Shown here piece by piece: positions 21,563 to 30,499 of a stretch of DNA of 64,000 bases. Below the pieces are notes generated by a model. The model worked only from the letters and a program-made list of their open reading frames with translations. It searched no databases and was not told where the DNA came from. The stretch comes from Caprella mutica (lineage: Eukaryota; Arthropoda; Malacostraca; Amphipoda; Caprellidae). A program made the position numbers and the translations under genes. Every line of letters starts with the position of its first letter. Position 1 is the stretch's first letter. The DNA is taken from assembly GCA_947561585.1 (NCBI GenBank), contig CANNZV010001167.1:112436-176435 (forward strand), given 5' to 3'.

Positions 21563-22196
21563 AACATCTGGTGTGCGTTATTTTTACATGATCCAAATTT
21601 TCTTCTCTACAAAATGCACCAAATATGACAAGATATTTTATAATCACATAAGTTATTGCTCACATCATAGCTATAGTGTAGCTGTAACAAAAACTACACT
21701 GTCTTTCTTGGAACTGTAAGTGTGCAGTGATGTACAATGAAAAAAGATGCTGGTAATTCATTACAATCATACCTCAAGATGCGGTGAATGTGGTAAATAA
21801 ACCAAGTGTCCATGATATAGTAACTTTTCCAAGATTAGACAGCTTCTGTACATAGCCTGAATAGGTTCTTCCTCCAGTAGATTACTGGAATATAGCCAAA
21901 TCAAATTTCTGTAAGAGTAATTTAAAATATTAGATCCCTATATACCTAACATAAATATATATATTACTGTAATATCCACTTGCTAATACTGGATGCACTT
22001 TTCCACATAGAAAATTGTTTACTCGATAAAAATCAAATTATTATCTTAAGAGTCTATGGGATCTAAGAAAGCCGCCCGATAATAGTTAGCAGTTATTAGC
22101 TATATTCTTATTTGGTATAATATATTTTATATTAACAGTAAGTCTATGTACCCTATTTGTTACAATATACAATAACATGAGAGTACTTGCATCATC

Positions 22197-22324
22197 AGGC
22201 TGCAGAAACTGGTAAAGTGTTCCTTTATTCAACCCATTATTCTCTGAAAAACAATTGAATATAGAAGAAAATTAAAGGATGCTCGCACAGAAAATGTAAA
22301 AAATGACCCAAATTCTGTAGACTG
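22197..22324. mobile_element. Remnant of the CCAGTCTGCAG hAT-MITE family
   Basis: CTGCAGAAACTGGTAAAGTG at the left, GCACAGAAAATGT and TCTGTAGACTGG at the right. Matches the complete copy at 43469-43618 with decay. Confidence 0.5.
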
Positions 22325-22720
22325 GATATATCACATTATATTAAATAACAAGTTATAATTAATTTTTTATTGATGATGGCTGAAAAATAGTTTACGATAC
22401 ATACTGAAATAGTATACTATACAATTAGATGTAGAAATCTTAGAATTGTCGAGTAGCTCAAATTCACCTGCCGCAACAAAACGAGGATATAGTTGTTCAG
22501 CTTATTATACTGTACAGAAATATGCGATAAAAAAGTTGCTTCGCCGGTGTTACATTTGGCGACATGATGGTAGTGCTGCATGTACCACCAGTGGCACATG
22601 CAGAATGAAGTTTTTATGTATGAATTATATAGAATGAAGTTATGTACTACTGTACATTTCATTATTATCAAAATGGAATAAGATCAACTTATTACAAAAT
22701 GTTTATACGAGCAATGTATG

Positions 22721-23097
22721 CAGGGCTGTGGAGTCAGAGTTGTGGAGTCCAAGTCGAAGCTTTTTTGGTGGAGTCGGAGTCAGGAGTCGAAAATTTGTAC
22801 AGACTCTCGACTCCAAGCTATAAGTCACAAAAATTAAGGTCTATTTTAGTTGTTGTTCATGATGTTAAATATCTCATAAGAACTAGTAATTGCTCATAGA
22901 TATGAATTAAATAAATATTTAAAGTCTAAACGTTCAAATGACTCAATATTGCTTATAAAAATACTGTAAAACTGTTTGTTGGAATCGTGGAAATTATTTA
23001 TAGAGGAGTCGTCGGAGTTGGAGTCGATAAATTCAAAATAAAGGAGTCCGAGTTGGAGTCAGAGTCGAACATTTTATGCACCAACTCCGCAGCCCTG
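22721..23097. mobile_element. MITE with TIR CAGGGCTGTGGAGT
   Basis: CAGGGCTGTGGAGTC at the left and ACTCCGCAGCCCTG at the right. Clusters of GGAGTCGGAGT follow at both ends. No clear target duplication. Superfamily not assigned. Confidence 0.65.
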
Positions 23098-23329
23098 TTA
23101 GTAATTACAAGCTCTGTACTTCGATACACTAATTAGTATTAACAAGATCTGTAGCTACTTAGATACACTAGTTAGTATCAACCAGTTAGGTATTTAGATA
23201 CTCTAGTTAGTAAAGTCAAAATAACTCACGAACACAATTTGGAGAGTCTTAGACAAGGAGATGAGGCATGTTGGTAGGAAGGCCTGTATCTAGCGAGGTG
23301 ACAGCAGACTTAGGTCCTGTAAATATTAA

Positions 23330-23400
23330 TTATCCACCATACTGCGCAAGATTCGTTAGGGAAAACCGAGAAGCGAAGCCTTGTGCAGGTAGTTGTCAGT
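23330..23400 (+). repeat. Left inverted terminal repeat of DIRS
   Basis: Begins TTATCCACCATACTGCGCAA. Pairs with 28449-28514, and its outer 45 bases pair exactly with 28257-28301. Confidence 0.92.
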
Positions 23401-23696
23401 GTGAATCTTGAGTTGGTGTTGTTAGGTTATAAGGTGTGAAGCTCCCGCGATAGATACCAGTTGAATGAAAAAATCACTGGTTATTTGGAGTGATCGTTGC
23501 GGGAGAAATAGTTTCCTCAAATGGAATTATAAGTTAATGGGTTTACGAGATTTATATCGTTATCAAGTTACCCAGTTTCGAATTTTAATGGATAGATTCT
23601 AGAACCGGTGATTGACGCCATTTTGTTTATTTTGCCGGTGACAGCCGCCATTTTGTTAGTCCACCTGTTGCTCAATACTTAATCAGCTTAATTACT

Positions 23697-24166
23697 ATAA
23701 ATTAGGGAATTTAAGACTCGTCTTGTTCCCTACTATCTGATTTTAAATAATCTTGCCTGGAATTCCTGACACGTCAGTTTTCCTTAAATTTCGGGGCCAT
23801 GAATGGGTACCCGATCTCAGATATTAAGGTTACGGAACAGTTTCATTAAATTGGGAATTCGAGACACGTCTCATTCCCTCCCAGGACTTTTGTATTAATT
23901 GTTTGTTCCAAACCTAAAGTTTGACATTATTAAGGTACCTGAACATTTTAGGTACCTTAGAAACTACTTTTCTGCCACTCATAAAGAGATATCGTTTAAG
24001 TTCCATGCTAGGTTGCGGTTTTTGTTTTTAAAAAATTTATCGGTCCTGGGTTAGGCATATAAATTAGGGAATTTAAGACTCGTCTTGTTCCCTACTATCT
24101 GATTTTAAATAATCTTGTCTGGAATTCCTGACACGTCAGTTTTCCTTAAATTTTGGGGCCATGAAT
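23697..24166 (+). promoter_or_regulatory. Leader with a 108-bp direct repeat and five related hairpins
   Basis: 23697-23804 and 24059-24166 are 108-bp direct repeats differing at two bases. They and the DNA between them hold hairpins at 23705-23730, 23759-23783, 23853-23878, 24067-24092 and 24121-24145. All share an outer GGGAA/TTCCC-like pair and an inner NNGAC NN GTCNN pair. A separate perfect 10-bp hairpin is at 23931-23959 (TAAGGTACCT / AGGTACCTTA). Located just upstream of ORF1, so promoter, packaging or translation roles are all possible. Confidence 0.75.
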
Positions 24167-24224
24167 ATTTAATTCTACCGATTTAATTTGGTTCTGTTGA
24201 TTCTAGATAAAACTTGCTTTAACT

Positions 24225-25394
24225 ATGGCTGATAAAAATTTGCTATCTGAAATTCTTGAAGCGAATGCTGCTCGACCTAGTGATAAAAGCAAGGATAAAA
24301 AGAAGGACATTAGTAAAGAGAGTTCTAAATCACAGGAAAAGACGAGTGATAAATCAACCGTCTCCAGTAAGGCTGGGGAAAGTAGTCGATCTCTTTCTGA
24401 TAAAAAGAAAGAAGCCAATGAAAATGATAGTTTCTCGAAACTTGGAGAAATATTCAAAACGGGGCTCCTAAATATGAACAAGACTATGGCAAGTTTGGGA
24501 GATCAAATTGCAGACAAAAATTGTGGGGAACTGAAACCCTTGCTCGAATTCCCAATTGAGGATGAAGAAATTTCTGAGGAATGTTTTGAGGATGAACCTG
24601 AAGAAGCAGAGTTGCTTGATAATGAAGATGTCCTTCAATCTATCTCCAAGGAATTTGGACATGCGGAAACTCTGGGCCCTGAGGTGTCTAATGCTATCGG
24701 AAAATTAGTGGATACTCTTCTGAGTACAAAAGCTAGTGAAGAGGTTGTGAAGGCTAGAGAAGCTAGGCATCTGAAACCAAAAAATGTCAAATTTGTTGAT
24801 TGCCCCCAAGTGAATAAACAAGTGCTCTTCAATATGAAAAAAAATACTCGGTCAACTGACATGAAGATGCAAGGTGTTCAGAGAGAGTTTTTGAAGAGTG
24901 CCATTCCGATCACCAAAGTTATTGATACTCTACATGCTGCATATGACAAAGGTACAGAATTAGATTTACCTAGTTTGATAAAGAACTTATCTGATTCCTT
25001 AGCTTTTCTTGGATCAGCTAACGTGGAAATGGTGAAATGCAGGAGAGAGAACATCAAAGATGATATCCCTCAAAAAATGAAAGGAATTTGTTCCACTGAT
25101 ACTGAATTCTCCGCCTCTCTTCTTTTTGGGGACAAGTTTCTTCAAACCATTAAAGAGGTGTCTGAGGAGCACAAGGTTACTCAGGATATGAGGCAAGAAG
25201 AGCAGGCTCCTGCTTCACGTGGTGGAAACGCCCGCTATAGACCTTATTTCAGAAGAGGTTCTGCTGGCAGGTTCAACCGAGGACGTTACAGTCCCTATTC
25301 AAGGCGAGGTTCTTTTTTAAGCCGTCGAGGTTATTATTATCAGAGTCAAGCGCGTCCTGCTCAACGTTCTCGACTGGTGAGTCGCAAGAATTGA
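24225..25394 (+). CDS. DIRS ORF1, gag-like protein
   Basis: 389 residues from ATG at 24225 to TGA at 25392. The N-terminal 70 residues are lysine/serine-rich (SKDKKKDISKESSKSQEK). The middle is acidic (EDEEISEECFEDEPEEAE) then mixed. The last 60 residues are an arginine/glycine/tyrosine-rich tail (RYRPYFRRGSAGRFNRGRY) that would bind nucleic acid. It is in the gag position of DIRS elements, whose ORF1 is poorly conserved. No zinc knuckle seen. The stop overlaps the next frame, and a UUUUUUA heptamer lies 73 bp before the stop. Confidence 0.85.
   Translation: MADKNLLSEILEANAARPSDKSKDKKKDISKESSKSQEKTSDKSTVSSKAGESSRSLSDKKKEANENDSFSKLGEIFKTGLLNMNKTMASLGDQIADKNCGELKPLLEFPIEDEEISEECFEDEPEEAELLDNEDVLQSISKEFGHAETLGPEVSNAIGKLVDTLLSTKASEEVVKAREARHLKPKNVKFVDCPQVNKQVLFNMKKNTRSTDMKMQGVQREFLKSAIPITKVIDTLHAAYDKGTELDLPSLIKNLSDSLAFLGSANVEMVKCRRENIKDDIPQKMKGICSTDTEFSASLLFGDKFLQTIKEVSEEHKVTQDMRQEEQAPASRGGNARYRPYFRRGSAGRFNRGRYSPYSRRGSFLSRRGYYYQSQARPAQRSRLVSRKN
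25313..25374 (+). promoter_or_regulatory. Possible -1 frameshift signal between ORF1 and ORF2
   Basis: T TTT TTA (25313-25319) sits in the ORF1 frame (TCT TTT TTA AGC). A -1 slip enters the ORF2 frame, which has no stop from there through the RT. Four bases later GTCGAG (25324-25329) can pair with CTCGAC (25369-25374), a possible stimulatory stem. ORF2 has no early ATG of its own. Functional use is inferred. Confidence 0.5.
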
Positions 25395-27448
25395 GAGTTT
25401 GTTCTGAAAATTTTAATCATGTTGGTAGTTTTGTAGCGGGGAATATACATAATAGATTATCTTTTTGGGAAAAATTAACTTCTGATGCAACCATTCTTAA
25501 ATTTGTTAAAGGAGTTGATATAGATTTCTCATCAATTCCTCCTCACTGCTCTAGGGGGAAAGTAATAAGCTTCGGGTTGGAAGAGAAACATAAAATTGAT
25601 GAGCAACTGAATAAATTCATGAAACAGGGAATAATTGAAAAGGCATCTTCAGTTGATGATGAATTTGTTACTCATATCTTTACGAGACCTAAAAAAGATG
25701 GATCATTGAGAATTATCCTGAACTTATCTGAATTGAATGAATACGTGGTTTATGAACATTTTAAGATGGAAAATCTTCAATTGGCACTTTCGCTCATAAA
25801 GCAGAATTGTTTCATGTCGTCTATTGATCTCAAAGACGCCTATTTCTCCGTATCGGTAAATCCTGAATTCAGAAAGTTTCTTAGATTTTACTGGGATTCC
25901 AAATTATTTCAATTCACGTGTATGCCCAATGGACTCTCCAGCGCTCCTAGAATATTTACTAAATTGTTGAAACCCATTTTCAGCTCATTAAGGAGCAATG
26001 GTTACTGCTCTGTTTATTATTTAGATGACTCGCTACTGATAGGAGATACTGCTGAAGAATGTCTTGCTAATGTCAATTTAACTGCTAGGTTATTGAAGGA
26101 AGCAGGTTTTTTCATCAATGAAAATAAATCTAGTTTGATTCCTAGCAAAACAATCAAATTTTTGGGTTTTGAAATAGATTCCAGACGAATGATCATCAAA
26201 TTAACCTCCGAGAGAGTAAAGAAAATTATAGACTTAGGGAATTTATTGCTGAAGAGTAAGAAAATAGTCATCAGAGAACTTGCAACTTTTATTGGGACTG
26301 TTGTGTCATCTTTTCCAGCTGTGACTTATGGCCCTTTATTCTACCGATATCTTGAGAATGATAAAACGGAAGCACTTAAAATAAATTCTGGTAATTTTGA
26401 ATCCGAGGTAGTGTTATCGGTTGAAGCTAAGGAAGAAATTTTGTGGTGGATTGATAATATCTGGAATAGTGAAACAGATATCGGAGAACCAAATAGTCCT
26501 GATATGATTGTATCCACAGATGCTTCCTTGAAAGGTTGGGGGGCAGTTACTGAATTGCATAAAATTGGAGGAAGATGGAACGATACTGAGCTAGGACATC
26601 ATATAAATGTATTGGAATTAATTGCCATCTTGTTTGCTATCAAAGCACTAACTAGAGAGAGTACTGTGAAACACGTTAGAATTCGTACAGATAGTATGAC
26701 TGCAGTTTGTTATTTGAACAAATTAGGTGGCACAAAATCTCTCAAATGCCATAAAGTTGTCAAAGAAATTTGGCTTTATGCGATTTCGCATGCATTTGTA
26801 GTTTCTGCAGAGCATTTACCTGGTGTAAAAAATACATTAGCAGATCGGGAAAGTAGAGTGTTTCATGATGATACTGAATGGACATTGGAAGGCTCAATTT
26901 TTGATAAGGTTGTAAAATCCTTTGGACAACCGGAAGTTGATTTATTTGCATCAAGATTGAATTCTAAATGTTCGCGTTATGTTTCATGGAAACCTGATCC
27001 TAATGCATACAGTATTGATGCGTTCAAACAAGATTGGAGGAATCTTAAATTCTATTGTTTTCCTCCTTTTAGTGTTATTTCGAGATGCGTCTCTAAAATT
27101 GTCAAAGATGAAGCCGAAGGAATTATGGTTGTACCTTTGTGGAGTACACAACCCTGGTTCCCAAGGTTGTTGAGAATACTGTCTGAGCCTCCAATTTTGT
27201 TACCACTTAATGTGCTTCATTTACCTTACAGCAATTTGGATCACCCACTGAAAGCGAAACTAAGACTGATTGCGTGCAAAGTATCAGGGAATGCTACTCA
27301 AAACAAGGTATTTCTGAAGAGGCTGTCTCCATCATTATGGCATCATGGAGAAGAAGTACACTCTTGCAGTATGAATGCTATTTTAAAAAGTGGTGTTCTT
27401 TCTGTTGCGAACGGGAAATCGATCCCATGCATAGTAATGAAAAGATAG
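25391..27448 (+). CDS. DIRS ORF2: reverse transcriptase, RNase H and MT-like domain
   Basis: About 685 residues, open. RT: FTRPKKDGSLRIILNLSELN near residue 95, catalytic IDLKDAYFSV near 143, and YLDDSLLIG near 209 (YxDD box). RNase H: STDASLKGWGA near 374, LELIAILFAI with its glutamate, RTDSMTAVCYLN, then LPGVKNTLADRES. The C-terminal part has VDLFASRLNS near 515 and FPPFSVISR near 556, the layout of the DIRS methyltransferase-like (DAM) domain. All RT and RNase H acidic residues seem present. The nominal start is TTG; the first in-frame ATG comes too late, so expression is probably by -1 frameshift or reinitiation. It overlaps the recombinase frame by 175 bp. Confidence 0.92.
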   Translation: MRVCSENFNHVGSFVAGNIHNRLSFWEKLTSDATILKFVKGVDIDFSSIPPHCSRGKVISFGLEEKHKIDEQLNKFMKQGIIEKASSVDDEFVTHIFTRPKKDGSLRIILNLSELNEYVVYEHFKMENLQLALSLIKQNCFMSSIDLKDAYFSVSVNPEFRKFLRFYWDSKLFQFTCMPNGLSSAPRIFTKLLKPIFSSLRSNGYCSVYYLDDSLLIGDTAEECLANVNLTARLLKEAGFFINENKSSLIPSKTIKFLGFEIDSRRMIIKLTSERVKKIIDLGNLLLKSKKIVIRELATFIGTVVSSFPAVTYGPLFYRYLENDKTEALKINSGNFESEVVLSVEAKEEILWWIDNIWNSETDIGEPNSPDMIVSTDASLKGWGAVTELHKIGGRWNDTELGHHINVLELIAILFAIKALTRESTVKHVRIRTDSMTAVCYLNKLGGTKSLKCHKVVKEIWLYAISHAFVVSAEHLPGVKNTLADRESRVFHDDTEWTLEGSIFDKVVKSFGQPEVDLFASRLNSKCSRYVSWKPDPNAYSIDAFKQDWRNLKFYCFPPFSVISRCVSKIVKDEAEGIMVVPLWSTQPWFPRLLRILSEPPILLPLNVLHLPYSNLDHPLKAKLRLIACKVSGNATQNKVFLKRLSPSLWHHGEEVHSCSMNAILKSGVLSVANGKSIPCIVMKR

Positions 27449-28254
27449 TTATCGAGTTTTTGACTTCGCTCTACAAAACAGGGCTTGGTTACAGCGGAAT
27501 TAATACTGCGAGATCAGCACTCTCAGCAATTCTTTGGAATGATAATGGGGTCACCATAGGTAGATTTCCTACTGTAATCAGATTTATGAAAGGAGTGTTC
27601 GAAAACAGGCCCAGTTTGCCTCGTTACAAATACACATGGGATGTGAACATAGTCTTGGAGTACCTAAGTTTGCTGTTTCCTCATCACTCTATTCCGCTAG
27701 ATGAGCTATCTCATAAGCTAGTTATGTTACTAGCTCTCCTGTCAGCACAACGGGCTCAAACTTTAGTGTGCCTCAAGTTGAGTAATTTGATTTTATCAAA
27801 CGATAAGTGTACTTTTGTCATTACGGATAAATTGAAGTGCACTACAGCAAGAAGATTGTCTCCAGTAATTAATTTCACAAAATTTGAGGATGCAAAACTT
27901 TGCATCGTCAATGTGCTGGAGGAGTACCTGAAACGTACGGTTGATATTCGTCAGGGTGAAGATCAATTGATTCTGAGTTACTTTAAGCCTTATAAGGCAA
28001 TTACAACTGAGACTGTTAGCAGATGGATCAAGAAAGTAATGTACGAAGCGGGGATTGAAGTTGACAAATTTCATGCCCATAGCACTAGATCTGCTTCAAC
28101 TTCAGCTGCTATGAGAGAGAATATGAATGTTCAAGACATTTTGAAAACTGCCGGATGGAGTAATGCGGTTACATTCGCAAAATTTTACGATAAACCGATT
28201 GAAAATGGATTGGAGTTTGGACAGAGAATTCTGGAGGGTCAAAAGAAGCTCTAA
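27274..28254 (+). CDS. DIRS ORF3: tyrosine recombinase
   Basis: Open from a GTG at 27274 to TAA at 28252; the first ATG is at 27337. Catalytic residues of the tyrosine recombinase family are visible: arginine in LLSAQRAQTL near residue 157, HxxR in HAHSTRSAS near 267, the tryptophan in AGWSN, and the nucleophile tyrosine in FAKFYDKPI near 302. It would integrate the circular double-stranded DNA intermediate of DIRS. It lies -1 relative to ORF2 and overlaps it, so it may be made by frameshift or from its own start. It ends two bases before the internal complementary region. Confidence 0.92.
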   Translation: MQSIRECYSKQGISEEAVSIIMASWRRSTLLQYECYFKKWCSFCCEREIDPMHSNEKIVIEFLTSLYKTGLGYSGINTARSALSAILWNDNGVTIGRFPTVIRFMKGVFENRPSLPRYKYTWDVNIVLEYLSLLFPHHSIPLDELSHKLVMLLALLSAQRAQTLVCLKLSNLILSNDKCTFVITDKLKCTTARRLSPVINFTKFEDAKLCIVNVLEEYLKRTVDIRQGEDQLILSYFKPYKAITTETVSRWIKKVMYEAGIEVDKFHAHSTRSASTSAAMRENMNVQDILKTAGWSNAVTFAKFYDKPIENGLEFGQRILEGQKKL

Positions 28255-28256
28255 AA

Positions 28257-28379
28257 TCTCGGTTTTCCCTAACGAATCTTGCGCAGTATGGTGGATAATT
28301 ACGAAGTTAAACGAGACTCACTTGTGAGTTGAAGTTTGACTGAGGTTATCCACCATCTGCGCATTCGTAGGGAAAATCG
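28257..28379 (+). repeat. Internal complementary region of DIRS
   Basis: 28257-28302 is the complement of the left terminus and 28296-28379 is the complement of the right terminus including its extension. They meet at ATAATTA. This is the template thought to align the two ends when DIRS cDNA is circularised. Confidence 0.92.
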
Positions 28380-28448
28380 CCCTGCCCTCCCGTCCCTGGG
28401 TGAATCTACGAATGTTGCTTTGACCCTCAATTCTCTGTCGCTTTGAAG

Positions 28449-28558
28449 ACTGACAACTACCTGCACAAGGCTTCGCTTCTCGATTTTCCCTACGAATGCG
28501 CAGATGGTGGATAACCTCAGTCAAACTTCAACTCACAAGTGAGTCTCGTTTAACTTCG
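28449..28558 (+). repeat. Right inverted terminal repeat and extension of DIRS
   Basis: 28449-28514 pairs with the left terminus. 28515-28558 is the right-only extension, containing the palindrome-like AACTCACAAGTGAGT, and it is copied in complement in the internal region. Confidence 0.9.
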
Positions 28559-28569
28559 TAATTATATCA

Positions 28570-30420
28570 GTTGATTTGAAATATGGAGAAAGAATAAATA
28601 TAAATTAAACATTACAAATTAAGAAATTATGAAAATATTCTTCTTTCAAATAAAGTCAGTAAAATATACTGAAGACAATTTGTCTCCAAAGAATATCTTT
28701 ATATCAACTCTGTCTCCAATAATTAGCTACTGTAAACATAGGAATTAATTAGGAAATAGTCAGCAAGATCTTTCAATGATATATTATCCCTAAAGTAATG
28801 TCTCCAAAAATCTATGGCAAGTGGCGACATGGATAATTTGGCTGATCCAATAATTTGAATCAGCCAATAATTTTGAGGGAAAATATATCTTTGTAAGATC
28901 TTGGGAGACACTTTCCTAATTAATTCCTATGTTTACATGTATTTATTGGAGACACTTTGTAGAATTCTTGTTATTTTAGAAACAGATTTGAAAATATTTG
29001 GAGATGAATTGACTGGGTGGGATAATGGGATTTTGTGCACCATGTTCCCCTAATGCAAATGTGGCACAGTGGCAGGAAAGGCGTCAGCTTAATGAGAGAA
29101 TGGATCGAGGTCGCCCTATTTAAATTTTAGGATACTTTAAAGAAGAAATTTGACTTTCTAAGTTTCTATTCAATATTTTACACTTGAAAGCAGGTTTGCA
29201 AAGCGTGTCCATATTGTCGAAGATCTTTGGAGACATATTTTAAGGAAAATACATCTTTGTAAGATCTAGGAAACGCTTTTCTAATTAATTCCTATGTTTA
29301 CATGTATTTAATGGAGACATTTTACAGAATTCTGGTCATTTTGGTGACAGATTTGAAAATCTTTGGAGACAAATTGTCCTCAAAATAAAATCTTGTAGAC
29401 AGATTTGCCACACTTTGCAGACTGGTTTGAGAGCAACCTTATGATCTATGTCTGATAGACTGATGCATGCCTATCTCTTTAAACTTTATTAGGAATTTTA
29501 TACTTGTTATTCACAGTTTTTCAACTTGTTTTTACCCCTCAAAAGTTGTCAATATATTGGAGACTTTGTCCATACTTAGAAACATGTGTAATGATGGGTT
29601 TTATGAGTGATTTACTTGTAGGTTTTTTTTATTTTACAGGTTTTTCAAATTATCTCACCCCACTATATTGGTGACTTTTTCCATACTTTGAAACATGGTA
29701 CATGTGAACATCAGATTATTAGGACATAGAAATTAATTGGGAAATACAATGAATAAGTCAATGAAAATTGCCTTGAACACTACAAGATCTTGCAATGTTA
29801 TATTTTCCTATAAAATTCCATGTTTTCTGGGCATATATTTACCTAAAGAAAAAAGTATGGTAAATTTGTGCTTTAGGTCACCACCAATTTTAGATATTTT
29901 GACACTTTTCATAGGTAAAAGGAACCATTTGAAGATGCTATTCATGAATAGCTACCATTTTTTGTGGAAACTATGCGTTTTCGAGATAAAGTGCAATTAA
30001 GTTTTCGATAGCGATAGGTTAGATTAAGTTTAGGGGTCTGGAAAGGTACATTAACATTACAAATATGTATAACGGGGAAGTGCCTCCCAACAAACCTCCC
30101 CCCCCCCATCAGCTCATTTAACAATCATGATGTGTGCAGTACAAATAGTGGATGCAGTGCAGTGAACAATTTCATGGCAAGATGTTCCAAGTTAAAATAT
30201 TCCAGAGAATCTTTTGTATCAGCTCTGGTCTCTCAAAAATAAAATCATAATCAAATTACTATTTATTTATAAAAGTATGATCAAGTCCGATGTTATAATC
30301 ATGCATCAAAACGAAAATATTTACAAATAATAATACAGTTTTTTTAAATTTATACTAGCTACTTGTCTGCTAAGTGAACTTCCATACATAATTTAAAACC
30401 ATATTCTAATTAAAATATTT
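28570..30420. other. Non-coding region of nested small repeats
   Basis: No gene supported. Phrases such as CATAGGAATTAATTAGGAAA, GTCTCCAAAGAT and TGGAGACA recur in both orientations (28740, 28925, 29230, 29290, 29725). This indicates overlapping foldback MITEs of the type better resolved at 32952 onward. A C10 run and ATTTAACAATCATGATGTGTG (about 30085-30150) match the GC-tract foldback element at 3036. Confidence 0.5.
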
Positions 30421-30499
30421 AAAAGTTTACCAGGGACAACCTGCCGGGCATTCTCTCCAGTACCCACCCCAATCCCCACTGATATAAACTAAGCAGAGA

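Larger units (their letters stand above)
23327..28565 (+). mobile_element. Apparently complete DIRS-type tyrosine recombinase retrotransposon
   Basis: The ends are inverted: 23330-23400 and 28449-28514 are about 90 percent complementary (TTATCCACCAT ... GTAGTTGTCAGT). The right end has an extra 44-bp extension up to 28558. The internal complementary region at 28257-28379 equals the complement of the left end joined to the complement of the right end, as in DIRS1. TAATTAT occurs at both edges (23327-23333, 28559-28565) and at the joint. Three long open frames lie between. No LTRs and no target duplication beyond TAATTAT. The intact ORFs and near-perfect match of the internal region to the termini suggest recent activity. 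Confidence 0.93.

Noticed and set aside
21206..21628. ORFs of MHPNKKLVTI or VHDRYKLFIG repeats
   Set aside because: Product of a 30-bp tandem repeat; open on both strands.
23327..28565. LTR retrotransposon or endogenous retrovirus
   Set aside because: No LTRs, protease or DDE integrase; inverted ends, internal complementary region and tyrosine recombinase identify DIRS.
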